Positions 1 to 8,242 of a stretch of DNA of 64,000 nucleotides are shown here, one piece after another. The number at the start of each line of letters is the position of its first letter. The first letter of the stretch is position 1. The position numbers and the translations under genes were made by a program. Below the pieces are notes generated by a model. It saw only the letters and a program-made list of their open reading frames with translations. It did no database searches and was not told the DNA's origin. Source of the DNA: an uncultured Paracoccaceae bacterium. Its GTDB lineage: Bacteria; Pseudomonadota; Alphaproteobacteria; Rhodobacterales; Rhodobacteraceae. The DNA is taken from positions 248,001 to 312,000 of the forward strand of contig CANMAI010000001.1 of assembly GCA_947495795.1 (NCBI GenBank), written 5' to 3'.

Positions 1-21
1 AAACAACTTGGTAGTTTGCCA

Positions 22-732
22 CTATGCGGCCTCCCGGACCGCCGTCACCTCTGAAAGAGGCATCTGTGTACCATCGGGTGCAACGAGTACGCCGGCTCCG
101 CCATCCATCCGGACTTCTGCAACCGGCACAAAGACGCGGCCATCAATTGCACCAAGAGGCTCGTCTCCAGTACTGTATTCAACGGTGAAGCTGTAGTCGC
201 CCTCTGCCGCCAGCGTCCCATCATCCTGAAGCCCGTTCCACACGACATAGCGTTGGATGGTGTCCACTGGCCGGGTTCTAACAGTCTCGCCGAAATCGTT
301 TCGTACAACCAGCGTTGCGGTCTCTGCAGTCGCGATTGGCGTTGTCTCGATCTCAAGAGGCGCTCCCTCGAATGGGGCGCTGGATGCAAACCGCACTTCC
401 CGCCCGATCCATTCGGCCAGAGCCACCAGATCATCACCACCGGAAAGGGCTTGAAGAATCGAATCCAATGTATCGTTGGAGCGTATCTGCTGCTCAACAG
501 CCGAGAAGCTGGCGAGTTGAGCGACAAATTCTGTGGATTCGGTAGGATTGAGGGGATCCTGATTGCGCATCTGGGCTGTCAACAGCGTGAGAAACGTCTC
601 AAAGTCAGAGGTAAGCGCTGCTGCATTCGTAGCGGAAACATCACCGGAGGGTGGCGGAAGAGGTTCCGTCCGATCAGGTGTGTTTTGAACTTTGTCAGCC
701 GCGCGTACCGGAAAGGCGGGAGTGTTCAACAT
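22..732 (-). CDS. flgD: Flagellar hook-cap/hook assembly protein FlgD
   Basis: FlgD caps the growing hook and is needed for FlgE polymerisation outside the cell. The 236-residue protein has the typical layout: a disordered Pro/Thr-rich N-terminus, then the conserved segment with FLTLLTAQMRNQDPLNP and TEFVAQLASFSAVEQ near residues 45-80, then a beta-rich FlgD Ig-like/tudor region that includes VVWNGLQDDGTLAAEGDY. The ATG at 732 was chosen over an in-frame TTG at 735; an AAGGAG ribosome-binding site lies just upstream. It follows fliK on the same strand with a 36-nt gap, so the two are probably one operon for hook length and assembly. The hook gene flgE is not in the window. Confidence 0.93.
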   Translation of the reverse strand: MLNTPAFPVRAADKVQNTPDRTEPLPPPSGDVSATNAAALTSDFETFLTLLTAQMRNQDPLNPTESTEFVAQLASFSAVEQQIRSNDTLDSILQALSGGDDLVALAEWIGREVRFASSAPFEGAPLEIETTPIATAETATLVVRNDFGETVRTRPVDTIQRYVVWNGLQDDGTLAAEGDYSFTVEYSTGDEPLGAIDGRVFVPVAEVRMDGGAGVLVAPDGTQMPLSEVTAVREAA

Positions 733-768
733 CAATATAGTCTCCTTGATTATCCAGAAGGGCGCCGA

Positions 769-2208
769 TCAAAGGCGAATATCGAGGGATGCAGTTCCGT
801 CCGAGCTATGCCTGTCGGCAAGCGTTGCAGGTGCCCCTTGTCCCGCCTCCTCCAAAACAACCCGCAGGCTGTCGGAAGTTTCCCTGGCCGAAGACTCGAA
901 ACTATCCGCAGCACCCTGCTGATCATGCGCACCGAACATAAGTGACACATCCGCGAACCCTGCATCCTTTAGCGCGTTCTGTAATACGTCTGCGTTTCGG
1001 CGCAGCATCGCTTCGATCTCACCACGATCGGCAGTGACAAGGCCACTCATCGCACCTTCAGAGCCTGAAAAGAGGATGCGAACCCGCCCAAGCTCCGGGG
1101 GGTCCAGCCTGATTTCGATCGCATCACCGGGGGCATCGGCCCCTCGGGTCGTGATTTGCGGTATCAGCTGTTGAAGGATTGGGGGAAAAGGCTGGCCAGC
1201 ACGCAAAACTCCAAGGATACCGCCAGCCGCCGTGCGGCCAGGCACGGCCAATTGCTCCAGCGGATCGCTTGTAGAAACCGATGGTAGCGAAATCTCGGTT
1301 GTTTCACCGAAGGCTGCGGAAGTCCCTATCGAAGTGGGAAGATAGTCCGTCATTGGTGGCAAAGCCGCAGCAGGTTGCATACGATTCTGCCCCACTACTT
1401 CCGGCGCTTGTGAGGGAACCCTCGGCGGCTGTTCGATCATTTTTTCCACCTCAACCGCCTGTGAAAATCCAAAAACAGAGACGGTTGCCCGTTCGGTATG
1501 CACGTGCGGACGGGTCTCCGCCGGTGCGGTTTGAACCACTTCATCAGGAGCCGATAAGGCATTGCCTCTCACAGTTGCCTCCGCACCCATTGGCTCAACA
1601 CTGCGCGACGGCAACACCGGGTCAGCCGCGGCCACCCTGAGCCGCTCTGGTGGTGCGCCATGCTCAACGGGTTTTCCATCAATCGGCGGAATACGTAGCT
1701 CATCAGAGGTCCGCGCCACCTCCACTCTCTCACCTGCCTCGGGGAGCGGTGCTGAACCGCTCGCTGCCGGAGCCTGACCCACTGGTGGGAGTGCCGATGT
1801 CGATATCGAACCAGCAAGGCCTTGGTCGGATTTCACCATCGCATTCCGCCAATCCGCTTCCGGCGCGTCCATGCTCCCAGCCACATCCCTGGCGGGCATG
1901 GTGAAAGCCATATCCGCCTCTTCCTTCACCAAAGAAATCCCGTCCGATACGCCTGAGCGCTTTGCAGGCTCGGGCAACCCGACGATACTTTCCCGCAAAG
2001 CGGAAACCGCGGCCTGTGGCCCATCGTTTTCATCCACAGAGCCGGAAGCTTCCTGTTCCTTTTTTGAAAGATCGTTGATCGTAGCTTCGAAAGGGCGAGA
2101 ACGCTGCTCACCTTCGGGCACGATCTCCCGCTTGCTGGCACCACTCTCCTTTGCGCCGTTGGGCTGTGCCTGTGAAGAAAGGGCCTCAAATGGTGTCATG
2201 GGAATCAT
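769..2208 (-). CDS. fliK: Flagellar hook-length control protein FliK
   Basis: FliK is the secreted molecular ruler that switches the export apparatus from hook to filament substrates by acting on FlhB. This 479-residue protein has a long low-complexity Pro/Ala/Glu-rich N-terminal part, as in other FliK proteins. The C-terminal hook-length control domain is at about residues 360-430, with the signature IEIRLDPPELGRVRI and the following VTADRGEIEAMLRRN segment. A second possible start is the ATG three codons further in. It is the first gene of a fliK-flgD unit on the minus strand and diverges from flgJ. Sequence outside the C-terminal domain is not informative, which is normal for this family. 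Confidence 0.92.
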   Translation of the reverse strand: MIPMTPFEALSSQAQPNGAKESGASKREIVPEGEQRSRPFEATINDLSKKEQEASGSVDENDGPQAAVSALRESIVGLPEPAKRSGVSDGISLVKEEADMAFTMPARDVAGSMDAPEADWRNAMVKSDQGLAGSISTSALPPVGQAPAASGSAPLPEAGERVEVARTSDELRIPPIDGKPVEHGAPPERLRVAAADPVLPSRSVEPMGAEATVRGNALSAPDEVVQTAPAETRPHVHTERATVSVFGFSQAVEVEKMIEQPPRVPSQAPEVVGQNRMQPAAALPPMTDYLPTSIGTSAAFGETTEISLPSVSTSDPLEQLAVPGRTAAGGILGVLRAGQPFPPILQQLIPQITTRGADAPGDAIEIRLDPPELGRVRILFSGSEGAMSGLVTADRGEIEAMLRRNADVLQNALKDAGFADVSLMFGAHDQQGAADSFESSARETSDSLRVVLEEAGQGAPATLADRHSSDGTASLDIRL

Positions 2209-2314
2209 CTCTCAGATTGCATCCTGCTTAACTGCACCATCCCGTCGAAGCCTTACCAATTTGTTTACCGTAACCACAGATAACAACATCAAACGTTTTC
2301 CCGAGGAGCCGGAA

Positions 2315-2608
2315 ATGAATCCCGTAACAGCCCAAATTCCACACCTCTCCCAGCAAGATCCTTTAAAATTCACGACTTCCACTGATCCAAGGCTCTTGCA
2401 AAAGGCGGAGGAGCTTGAGGCGGCCTTCCTGACGGAGATGCTGAAGGCGGCTGGGCTTGGCAAGCCACTGGAAAGCTTCGGCGGAGGGGCCGGGGAAGAT
2501 GCCTTTGCCGGGTTTCTTGTGGGGGAATACGCCACACAGATGGTCGATTCAGGTGGTATTGGCTTGGCCGAAGCCATTGTCCGCGCTCTGTCAGAGGATC
2601 AGAAATGA
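2315..2608 (+). CDS. flgJ: Single-domain FlgJ (rod-binding protein)
   Basis: This 97-residue protein matches only the N-terminal rod-binding domain of FlgJ: LLQKAEELEAAFLTEMLKAAGLG, then a Gly-rich turn, then FAGFLVGEYATQMVDSGGIGLAEAIV. It lacks the C-terminal muramidase domain that enterobacterial FlgJ has. It is the rod cap/scaffold in the periplasm. The frame is open far upstream, but this ATG follows a GAGGAGC ribosome-binding site and gives the family's usual single-domain size. The next gene overlaps its stop by 4 nt. Wall degradation for rod passage would need a separate enzyme; the transglycosylase beside flhA (17202-18047) is the obvious candidate. Confidence 0.9.
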   Translation: MNPVTAQIPHLSQQDPLKFTTSTDPRLLQKAEELEAAFLTEMLKAAGLGKPLESFGGGAGEDAFAGFLVGEYATQMVDSGGIGLAEAIVRALSEDQK

Positions 2609-2994
2609 GCTTGCTGCGAAACTTTCCTTCCAGACCTAATACATCCCGTATTCTGAAGTTGCTTCAAAAGCAGAGAGCCGCCGCTCTTTCCGGAAAGCTT
2701 GACGATCTGGGCGCACAATCCAAAGCGCTTGAACTGCTCCTGCAGGATCTGGAAAAGTATACCGAGAAGCCTGATCAAAAACCTGATTCGAACTTCATGT
2801 CGCATCTTGGCCAATGCAGCGATCTGGCGAAATCCAACCTTGCGCTGCTTGCCGCTGGTCAGAATGGGGTGAAGGCTGCAAGGCTGCAACTCGTGGCCAT
2901 TTCGTCTGCGCAGAACCAGTTGAGCACCTATTCGGGGTCTGGTCAGAAACGTGATCTCATATCCGCACCAAATCGGCTCGAAAAACGTTCGTGA
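2605..2994 (+). CDS. Small helical protein, possible FlgN-type chaperone
   Basis: This 129-residue, mostly helical, charged protein starts in a 4-nt overlap with flgJ, so the two are probably translationally coupled. A leucine-rich amphipathic helix (residues about 15-55, LLQKQRAAALSGKLDDLGAQ followed by LELLLQDLEKY) and a second helical part (SDLAKSNLALLAAGQNGVKAARLQL) resemble the FlgN export-chaperone layout, which is weakly conserved in sequence. FlgN would guard the hook-filament junction proteins FlgK/FlgL. The assignment rests on size, helix pattern and position only. No cysteine cluster, signal peptide or membrane segment is visible. Confidence 0.55.
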   Translation: MSLLRNFPSRPNTSRILKLLQKQRAAALSGKLDDLGAQSKALELLLQDLEKYTEKPDQKPDSNFMSHLGQCSDLAKSNLALLAAGQNGVKAARLQLVAISSAQNQLSTYSGSGQKRDLISAPNRLEKRS

Positions 2995-3106
2995 GGTACA
3001 TATCCGGAAAACACGAACATGCTTTACCGGCGCACCCTCCCGTCCGGCGTTCACGGGTTTTTAATCTAAAACTGTAGGCAGTAAGGGGTTCGTAGCCCCC
3101 CTGAGC

Positions 3107-3121
3107 TTAACACACTATTAT
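3107..3121 (+). promoter_or_regulatory. CtrA-like site upstream of flagellin
   Basis: TTAACACACTATTAT fits TTAA-N7-TTAA, the CtrA consensus, with one mismatch in the second half. It lies 158 nt upstream of the flagellin start codon inside a 284-nt non-coding stretch (2995-3278). That stretch also holds the long flagellin leader, the likely target of FlbT. No convincing sigma-28 or sigma-54 promoter was seen. Confidence 0.4.
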
Positions 3122-3278
3122 GCTGTTTCCTCCATTTCTGCCTCCAGCGACCCGAGGGGTTGGCACGGTTTGGTGAATAGCCAGTGGCCGTATGCGTCAG
3201 AAAGGCGATCGTGGGCTGCTTGCGCAGTCTTTTCATCAGACGTGGCGTCGAAAGCGTCACACGCCAAAGGGGACAGCA

Positions 3279-4523
3279 ATGTCTAGTATTCTTACAAACA
3301 ACAGCGCCATGGTGGCACTGCAGACTCTCAACTCCATCAACAAAAACCTCGCGATGACCCAGAATGAGATTTCGACTGGCAAATCCATCGCATCCGCGAA
3401 GGACAATTCCGCGATCTGGGCTATCTCTCAAGTGATGCAGTCTGATGTTGACGGTTTCGATGCCATCTCCGCATCGCTCGCTCTTGGCGAATCCACTGTG
3501 GCCGTAGGCAGAAACGCATCCGAGCAGGTGACGGACCTGTTGGGCGAGATCAAAAGCAAGATCGTCGCGTCTCAGGAAGACAACGTGGATCGGGCAAAAC
3601 TGCAGGATGATCTCTCCTCTCTCCGTGATCAGATCTCCGGCATCGTTTCGGCTGCTCAGTTCAACGGCCAGAACCTGCTGTCCAACGCCGCAGATACGGC
3701 CGGTGAAGGCACGATCGACGTTCTGGCCTCGCTCGATCGCGACGCAACAGGTGCGGTTGCCTCAAACAACATCACCGTCGCCAAGCAGGATCTTGGTCAG
3801 GGTGATGCGGCAGCCGGCACAGGTGCATTCGCCGCTGGCTCCACGCTCTCGACTGCTGGTGCAATCGCGGATGGCGCAACCGAGACATACACCGTCACGC
3901 CTGCCAACGTTGATGTCGGAACCGCATTCCAGTTCGACGCATCCTTGTTCGGTGGAACAGGCGATGTGCTCTACGTCGCACGTGAGGGTGATACCGCAAA
4001 CGATGTAGCCGCCGCACTGGCTGCAGCAACAAACGTGAACCGCGCGAACAATGGCGCTACGATGTCCGATTACTCGGTCACAGCCGTTGGTGGTACCATA
4101 GAAATCACCAACAACTCGGGTGCTGCCGGCGCAACACTTGCTGCTGGCGATCTTGAATTCAAGGCAACCGGTGCTGGTGCGGCGGCCAACACAGTCGGTG
4201 GCGGCCTCGAACTTCTCGGTGACATTGACGTGTCTACAGAAGATGGTGCTGCAGCAGCGCTTGAAGCTATCGAATTCCTGACACAGACAGCCATTGGCGC
4301 ATCTGCCGAGTTTGGTACGGGTGAAAAACGTCTTGAGATCCAGGCTGATTTCATCGGTAAGCTGACCGATAGCCTCAAGTCCGGCATCGGTTCGTTAGTG
4401 GATGCAAACATGGAAGAGGCATCTGCGAAACTGCAGGCCCTTCAGGTGCAGCAGCAGCTGGGCATCCAGTCGCTCTCCATTGCCAACCAGGCGCCGCAGA
4501 ACATTCTGTCTCTCTTCAGGTAA
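3279..4523 (+). CDS. fliC: Flagellin
   Basis: Filament subunit of 414 residues. The N-terminal D0/D1 coiled segment (SILTNNSAMVALQTLNSIN, then TQNEISTGKSIASAKDNSA) and the C-terminal D0 helix (KLQALQVQQQLGIQSLSI, ending ILSLFR) are typical of alphaproteobacterial flagellins. The central part (about residues 140-330) is an Ala/Gly/Thr-rich surface-exposed domain. The upstream open frame is leader sequence: the ATG chosen follows an AAAGGGGAC ribosome-binding site and opens the canonical MSSILTN start. Its mRNA has a long leader, and flaF and flbT follow at once, as in Caulobacter-type systems where FlbT controls flagellin mRNA translation. Confidence 0.96.
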   Translation: MSSILTNNSAMVALQTLNSINKNLAMTQNEISTGKSIASAKDNSAIWAISQVMQSDVDGFDAISASLALGESTVAVGRNASEQVTDLLGEIKSKIVASQEDNVDRAKLQDDLSSLRDQISGIVSAAQFNGQNLLSNAADTAGEGTIDVLASLDRDATGAVASNNITVAKQDLGQGDAAAGTGAFAAGSTLSTAGAIADGATETYTVTPANVDVGTAFQFDASLFGGTGDVLYVAREGDTANDVAAALAAATNVNRANNGATMSDYSVTAVGGTIEITNNSGAAGATLAAGDLEFKATGAGAAANTVGGGLELLGDIDVSTEDGAAAALEAIEFLTQTAIGASAEFGTGEKRLEIQADFIGKLTDSLKSGIGSLVDANMEEASAKLQALQVQQQLGIQSLSIANQAPQNILSLFR

Positions 4524-4619
4524 GGCAAGGCATGGGGCGGGATTCATCGCCCGCCCCTACGCTAACAAAAGAGCCGCGTGACTACTCACATGCCTGACTT
4601 TTCCCCGAGGAGACCCCCC

Positions 4620-5018
4620 ATGAATTCCGCCACCCTCGCGAGATCTGCCTATTCAGAGGCCACCTCCATTGCACCGTCCGAGCGCAGTGTCGAGTACAAG
4701 GCCTTTGCCCGTGTCACCGCTGGGCTGACTGCAGCCGACTTAGCTGATGATCCAAACTCCTTCGCAAAACTTAGCGAGGCTGTCTTTCTCAATCGGCGTC
4801 TGTGGACAATTCTGGCAAACGATGCAGGCAACGATCAAAACGGACTCCCAGAGCAATTACGGGCCAATATTCTCTCGCTTGCGAATTTCACATGGAAACA
4901 CTCGCAGAAGGTTCTTCGAAAGGAAGCTTCTGCAGAGCCACTGATAGAAATCAACAAAACGATCATGCAGGGCCTGCGCACCCGAACTGCAGACGTCGGC
5001 ATTCAGGCAGTTGAGTGA
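4620..5018 (+). CDS. flaF: Flagellar biosynthesis regulator FlaF
   Basis: 132-residue FlaF family protein. It is a positive post-transcriptional factor for flagellin synthesis that works against FlbT in Caulobacter. Visible family features are the N-terminal A-Y-x-E segment (LARSAYSEA), the FLNRRLWTILANDAGND block and the helix LPEQLRANILSLANFTWKHS. The start at 4620 follows a CGAGGAGAC ribosome-binding site. The open frame runs 14 codons further upstream, but that part does not look like the family. The stop overlaps the flbT start, which suggests coupled translation of the two antagonists. Confidence 0.9.
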   Translation: MNSATLARSAYSEATSIAPSERSVEYKAFARVTAGLTAADLADDPNSFAKLSEAVFLNRRLWTILANDAGNDQNGLPEQLRANILSLANFTWKHSQKVLRKEASAEPLIEINKTIMQGLRTRTADVGIQAVE

Positions 5019-5425
5019 TGTCCGGTCTCGTCCTCAAACTCGGGCCCCGGGAACGCGTGATGATCAACGGAGTGGTCATGGAAAACGGCGACCGCCGCAC
5101 ACGCCTTAACGTGATCACACCCGATGCCAACGTGCTGCGGCTGCGCGATGCAATCCACCCCGAAGATGCCAAAACACCTGTGAAACGCACCTGCTATGTA
5201 GCCCAGATGATCCTTGCCGGTGAAGCTGACGCGAATGAGGGGAAGCGGCAGCTTCTCACGGGTATCGAGCAACTTAGCCAGGTGTTCACGGATGGTGAAA
5301 GCCGTGCCCATCTCGACGCTGCCACCGAACACACGATCTCCGGAAAAATTTACCCGGCGCTGAAGTCTCTCCGCAATCTGATCGCCCGCGAAGCGCGGTT
5401 GCTCGATCACGGAGATGTCGCGTGA
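5018..5425 (+). CDS. flbT: Flagellin mRNA-binding regulator FlbT
   Basis: 135-residue FlbT family protein. In Caulobacter, FlbT binds the flagellin mRNA 5' leader and promotes its decay until the hook is finished. Family features are LVLKLGPRERVMINGVVMEN at the N-terminus and the basic R-x-R segment followed by LNVITPDANVLRLRDAI. The ATG at 5018 shares its A with the flaF stop codon. The preceding GTG codon is a less likely start. The 3' end overlaps the next gene, giving an unbroken flaF-flbT-DUF1217 coupled chain directly after flagellin. Confidence 0.92.
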   Translation: MSGLVLKLGPRERVMINGVVMENGDRRTRLNVITPDANVLRLRDAIHPEDAKTPVKRTCYVAQMILAGEADANEGKRQLLTGIEQLSQVFTDGESRAHLDAATEHTISGKIYPALKSLRNLIAREARLLDHGDVA

Positions 5426-6264
5426 ATTTCCAACCTGCCACGCCGTTGCCCGGTGTCGCCGGCTGGCAGTTTTTGCAGCGCACCAACGATGCACAAAGAG
5501 AGGTTTTTGATCGCTCACCGCTCTTGGCGCGGGAAGTTAAATATTTCAAGGAAAACATTCGATCTGTTCTCACAGCAAAAGATCTTGTAGAGGATCGTCA
5601 GCTCTTCAAGGTAGCCCTCGGCGCCTTTGGGCTTGATGAGGAAATCGGCAAGCGTTTCTTCATGCAAAAGATCCTCGCCGAAGGTACCGAAAGCAACGAC
5701 GCTTTGGCCAATCGCTTCACGGATCCACGCTATCGCCAGTTCTCGGAGGCCTTTGGTTTCGGCAGTTCACTTGGCCCGCGGACAGGCGAGTTCGACTTTG
5801 GCCAGAAAGTCACTGATGCTTACAAGGAACGCCAATACGAAATTGCCGTGGGCGATGGAGACACAAACCTCCGCCTTGCCCTTGGCTTCAAAAGAGAGAT
5901 AGCCGAACTGGCTGCGTCAGGTGTTGCCAACACCACCGCATGGTTCTCTGTCCTCGGCTCAACGCCCCTTCGCACGGTTTTTGAGAAGGGCCTTGGGCTG
6001 CCAGAGGCGTTTCGCCAGATTGATATCGACAAGCAGCAGGAAACCTTGGAAGACCGTACCAGAGATCTTCTCGGCGATGGATCCATCTCCATTTTTCAAG
6101 ACCCTGAAAACGTTGAAACTCTCATCAATACCTTCCTTGCTCGCGCTCAGGCAGAAAGTGGGCCAAGCGCCAGCACACCTGGCTTTTCCGCACTTTCGTT
6201 GCTGCAAAACTCGAATCCCTTCAGCGCTGCCGGACAGATCAACCTCATTATATCGAACAGCTGA
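5422..6264 (+). CDS. DUF1217 family flagellar protein
   Basis: 280-residue protein of the DUF1217 family, which is regularly encoded in rhizobial and Rhodobacteraceae flagellar clusters but has no settled role. Family-like features are the N-terminal GVAGWQFLQRT, REVKYFKENIRSVLTAKDLVEDRQLFKVALGAFGL, and the repeated F-x-D-P-R-Y segment (ANRFTDPRYRQF). It starts with GTG overlapping the flbT stop (GTGA), so it is co-translated with flbT. No signal peptide is seen. It might be a secreted axial component or an export accessory; this is inference from context only. Confidence 0.8.
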   Translation: MNFQPATPLPGVAGWQFLQRTNDAQREVFDRSPLLAREVKYFKENIRSVLTAKDLVEDRQLFKVALGAFGLDEEIGKRFFMQKILAEGTESNDALANRFTDPRYRQFSEAFGFGSSLGPRTGEFDFGQKVTDAYKERQYEIAVGDGDTNLRLALGFKREIAELAASGVANTTAWFSVLGSTPLRTVFEKGLGLPEAFRQIDIDKQQETLEDRTRDLLGDGSISIFQDPENVETLINTFLARAQAESGPSASTPGFSALSLLQNSNPFSAAGQINLIISNS

Positions 6265-6432
6265 TCATCAAAGCTTTCATTCGCCACAAATGGTTCTCTC
6301 ACCTCGCGGCGTGCCGGGAACAGTCACTCCAGTATCATGCCGAAACAGCAGGGCGGCAACTGTCTTGATGCATGCGCCAGTGGTACCATTGCGCAATAAC
6401 GCTACAAACGTATGTTTCTCCTCCTTCGAAAA

Positions 6433-7743
6433 CTATTGGAAACAAGCGGCCAACGCCCTGAAGGCCTCGGCCGGACCGCCATCGAAATCCTTGGCAAAAA
6501 GGGCGTCCAGTTTGGGCCAGACACGCATCGCTTCATCAATCTTCGGGTCAGATCCGGGTGTATAAAGCCCTGTCTGGATCATCGGTTCAGCCATCTCGTA
6601 GGCTCCCAGAAGCCCACGCACCCGCTCGATCAAGGCATTCTCCTCATCCGTCGCCGCCTCGGGCAAGCTGCGCGAAACACTCCGGCGCACATCGATTGCC
6701 GGAAAGCGCCCACGCTCGGCAATGTCGCGGCTCAACACGATATGTCCGTCCAACAAGCCACGCGTGATATCCGCAACTGGCTCCTCCATATCGGAACCCG
6801 CCACAAGCACGCTCAACACTGCGGTAATATCGCCTGATCCGCCAGGCCCCGGCCCGGCCCGCTCCGCAAAATTCGCGATCAGGTTGGAGGTGGAGGGCGG
6901 AAACGCACGCAGGCTCGGCGCCTCTCCCGCTGTCAACGCGACCTCCCGATGCGCCTCGGCAAGCCGGGTTATCGAATCCGCCAGAAACAGTACATGCTTG
7001 CCCTGATCCCGAAAAAATTCTGCGACACTCATTGCCATCCATGCCGAACGCCTCTTGATCAGTGGGGATTGATCAGACGTCGCAGTAATAATTACTGAAC
7101 GCGCCATTCCCTCAGGCCCCAAAACGTGATCAGTAAAGTGCCGAAGTTCGCGCCCTCGTTCTCCAATTAAGGCAAAAACGACAATATCAGCCTCTACACC
7201 TCTCGCTAATTTTGCAAGTAAAGATGATTTTCCAACACCTGAACCTGCAAAAACACCAATACGCTGCCCTCTCACCAGCGGTAGCAGCGTATCCATAGCT
7301 GCCTGGCCAGTGCGCAACCGCCTGCCAAAGGCACCTCGGCTGGCCGCAGCAGGAGGGATGGCTTTCAAGTCGGCAACCTCGGAACCTCTGAGCAAGGGCC
7401 GCCCATCCAGCGGCTCGCCAAACGCATCAATAATGCGCCCGGTCCAGCTTGCATCCGGGCGGGGCCCGGTGAGAGGGATGAGCCGCGTGATATCATCAAG
7501 GGCCACACCTTCGCAGGCCGAGTACATCATCACACGCACAGTCTCCCGCGTCAGCGCCACAACTTCACCCCTCATAGGCGGTGCCCCCTTGCTTTCAACT
7601 TCCACAAGATCGCCGGCCCGCGCATTCGGCCCGAGGCCGCGCACTTCCAGTGAACCGGAGCCGACGGAACTTACATACCCACAGCGATGCGTGGGGCGCA
7701 GCTCCGCCAGTTCCGAGGCGAGAGGCAGAAAATTCGAAAACAT
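6433..7743 (-). CDS. fliI: Flagellum-specific export ATPase FliI
   Basis: Hexameric cytoplasmic ATPase of the flagellar type III secretion system, 436 residues, the family's usual length. Motifs: Walker A GVFAGSGVGKSSLLAKL, Walker B region HVLFLADSITRLAEAHREVAL and the ATPase signature PPSTSNLIANFAERAG-like segment. It stands alone on the minus strand between the flagellin block and flgB. The usual neighbours fliH and fliJ are not adjacent. A small helical protein beside flhB (12782-13183) may take the FliJ role. It diverges from flgB across a 94-nt region rich in inverted repeats. Confidence 0.96.
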   Translation of the reverse strand: MFSNFLPLASELAELRPTHRCGYVSSVGSGSLEVRGLGPNARAGDLVEVESKGAPPMRGEVVALTRETVRVMMYSACEGVALDDITRLIPLTGPRPDASWTGRIIDAFGEPLDGRPLLRGSEVADLKAIPPAAASRGAFGRRLRTGQAAMDTLLPLVRGQRIGVFAGSGVGKSSLLAKLARGVEADIVVFALIGERGRELRHFTDHVLGPEGMARSVIITATSDQSPLIKRRSAWMAMSVAEFFRDQGKHVLFLADSITRLAEAHREVALTAGEAPSLRAFPPSTSNLIANFAERAGPGPGGSGDITAVLSVLVAGSDMEEPVADITRGLLDGHIVLSRDIAERGRFPAIDVRRSVSRSLPEAATDEENALIERVRGLLGAYEMAEPMIQTGLYTPGSDPKIDEAMRVWPKLDALFAKDFDGGPAEAFRALAACFQ

Positions 7744-7762
7744 GCGCAGTTCCCTAAAATGG

Positions 7763-7837
7763 TTCGGGTTTCATCCACGCTTTATCAACCACACGAGCTT
7801 AAGAACTGGTTGAGACCGAATTTGGGAGAAACCCGAA
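7763..7837. repeat. Nested inverted repeats between fliI and flgB
   Basis: Two perfect inverted repeats are nested. The outer one is TTCGGGTTTC (7763-7772) with GAAACCCGAA (7828-7837). The inner one is TCAACCA (7785-7791) with TGGTTGA (7807-7813). The outer right arm ends immediately before the flgB ATG and overlaps its GGGAGAA ribosome-binding site. This could be an operator pair for the divergent promoters, or an RNA hairpin that hides the flgB start if transcription begins left of 7763. Confidence 0.6.
7799..7813 (+). promoter_or_regulatory. CtrA-like site between fliI and flgB
   Basis: TTAAGAACTGGTTGA matches TTAA-N7-TTAA with one mismatch. It closely resembles the perfect site before radC (TTAAGAACGGCTTAA, 49931). 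It sits 25 nt before the flgB start and 56 nt before the fliI start, so it could serve both divergent units. Confidence 0.5.
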
Positions 7838-8233
7838 ATGGACCTGAAACTGGAAATTCTGAACGCAGCCCGCAGCCTTGCGGCCCATTCGGCCGAGCGG
7901 CAGGGACTTATTGCCGAAAATATCGCGCATGCCGATACGCCAGGCTATAAGGCGCGCGATCTCGCCGCCTTTTCAGAGACTTATCAGACAGGTACGGCTG
8001 AACCCTTTGCAATGAAATCCACGCGCGCTGGCCACATACAGTCCGAACCAAGCCGGCACAATTCTGAGATTTTGCACAATACAGCTTTCGGAGCCGAATC
8101 GCCGAATGGCAACAACGTCTCTCTTGAAGATCAGATGATGCGCGGGGTGGAGTTGCGCCAACAGCATGATCTGGCCATGGGCGTTTATCGCAAGGCGCTG
8201 GATATAATGCGCATCAGTATCGGCTCACGGTAG
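7838..8233 (+). CDS. flgB: Flagellar basal-body rod protein FlgB
   Basis: Proximal rod subunit, 131 residues. The N-terminal rod motif (SAERQGLIAENIAHADTPGYKARDLAAF) and the C-terminal helix (ELRQQHDLAMGVYRKALDIMRISIG) are typical. It is the first gene of a flgB-flgC-fliE-fliQ run with gaps under 15 nt. A GGGAGAA ribosome-binding site precedes it and lies inside an inverted repeat, which hints at control at transcript or translation level. Confidence 0.95.
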   Translation: MDLKLEILNAARSLAAHSAERQGLIAENIAHADTPGYKARDLAAFSETYQTGTAEPFAMKSTRAGHIQSEPSRHNSEILHNTAFGAESPNGNNVSLEDQMMRGVELRQQHDLAMGVYRKALDIMRISIGSR

Positions 8234-8242
8234 GAGCATTTT

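Noticed and set aside
2605-2994. Calling the gene after flgJ flgN outright
   Set aside because: FlgN is too weakly conserved for a call from size and helices alone; kept as a possibility only.
3161-3176. TGGCACGG-like sigma-54 promoter before flagellin
   Set aside because: The -24 half looks good, but the -12 half reads GGTGA instead of TTGCA, so the required GC is missing.
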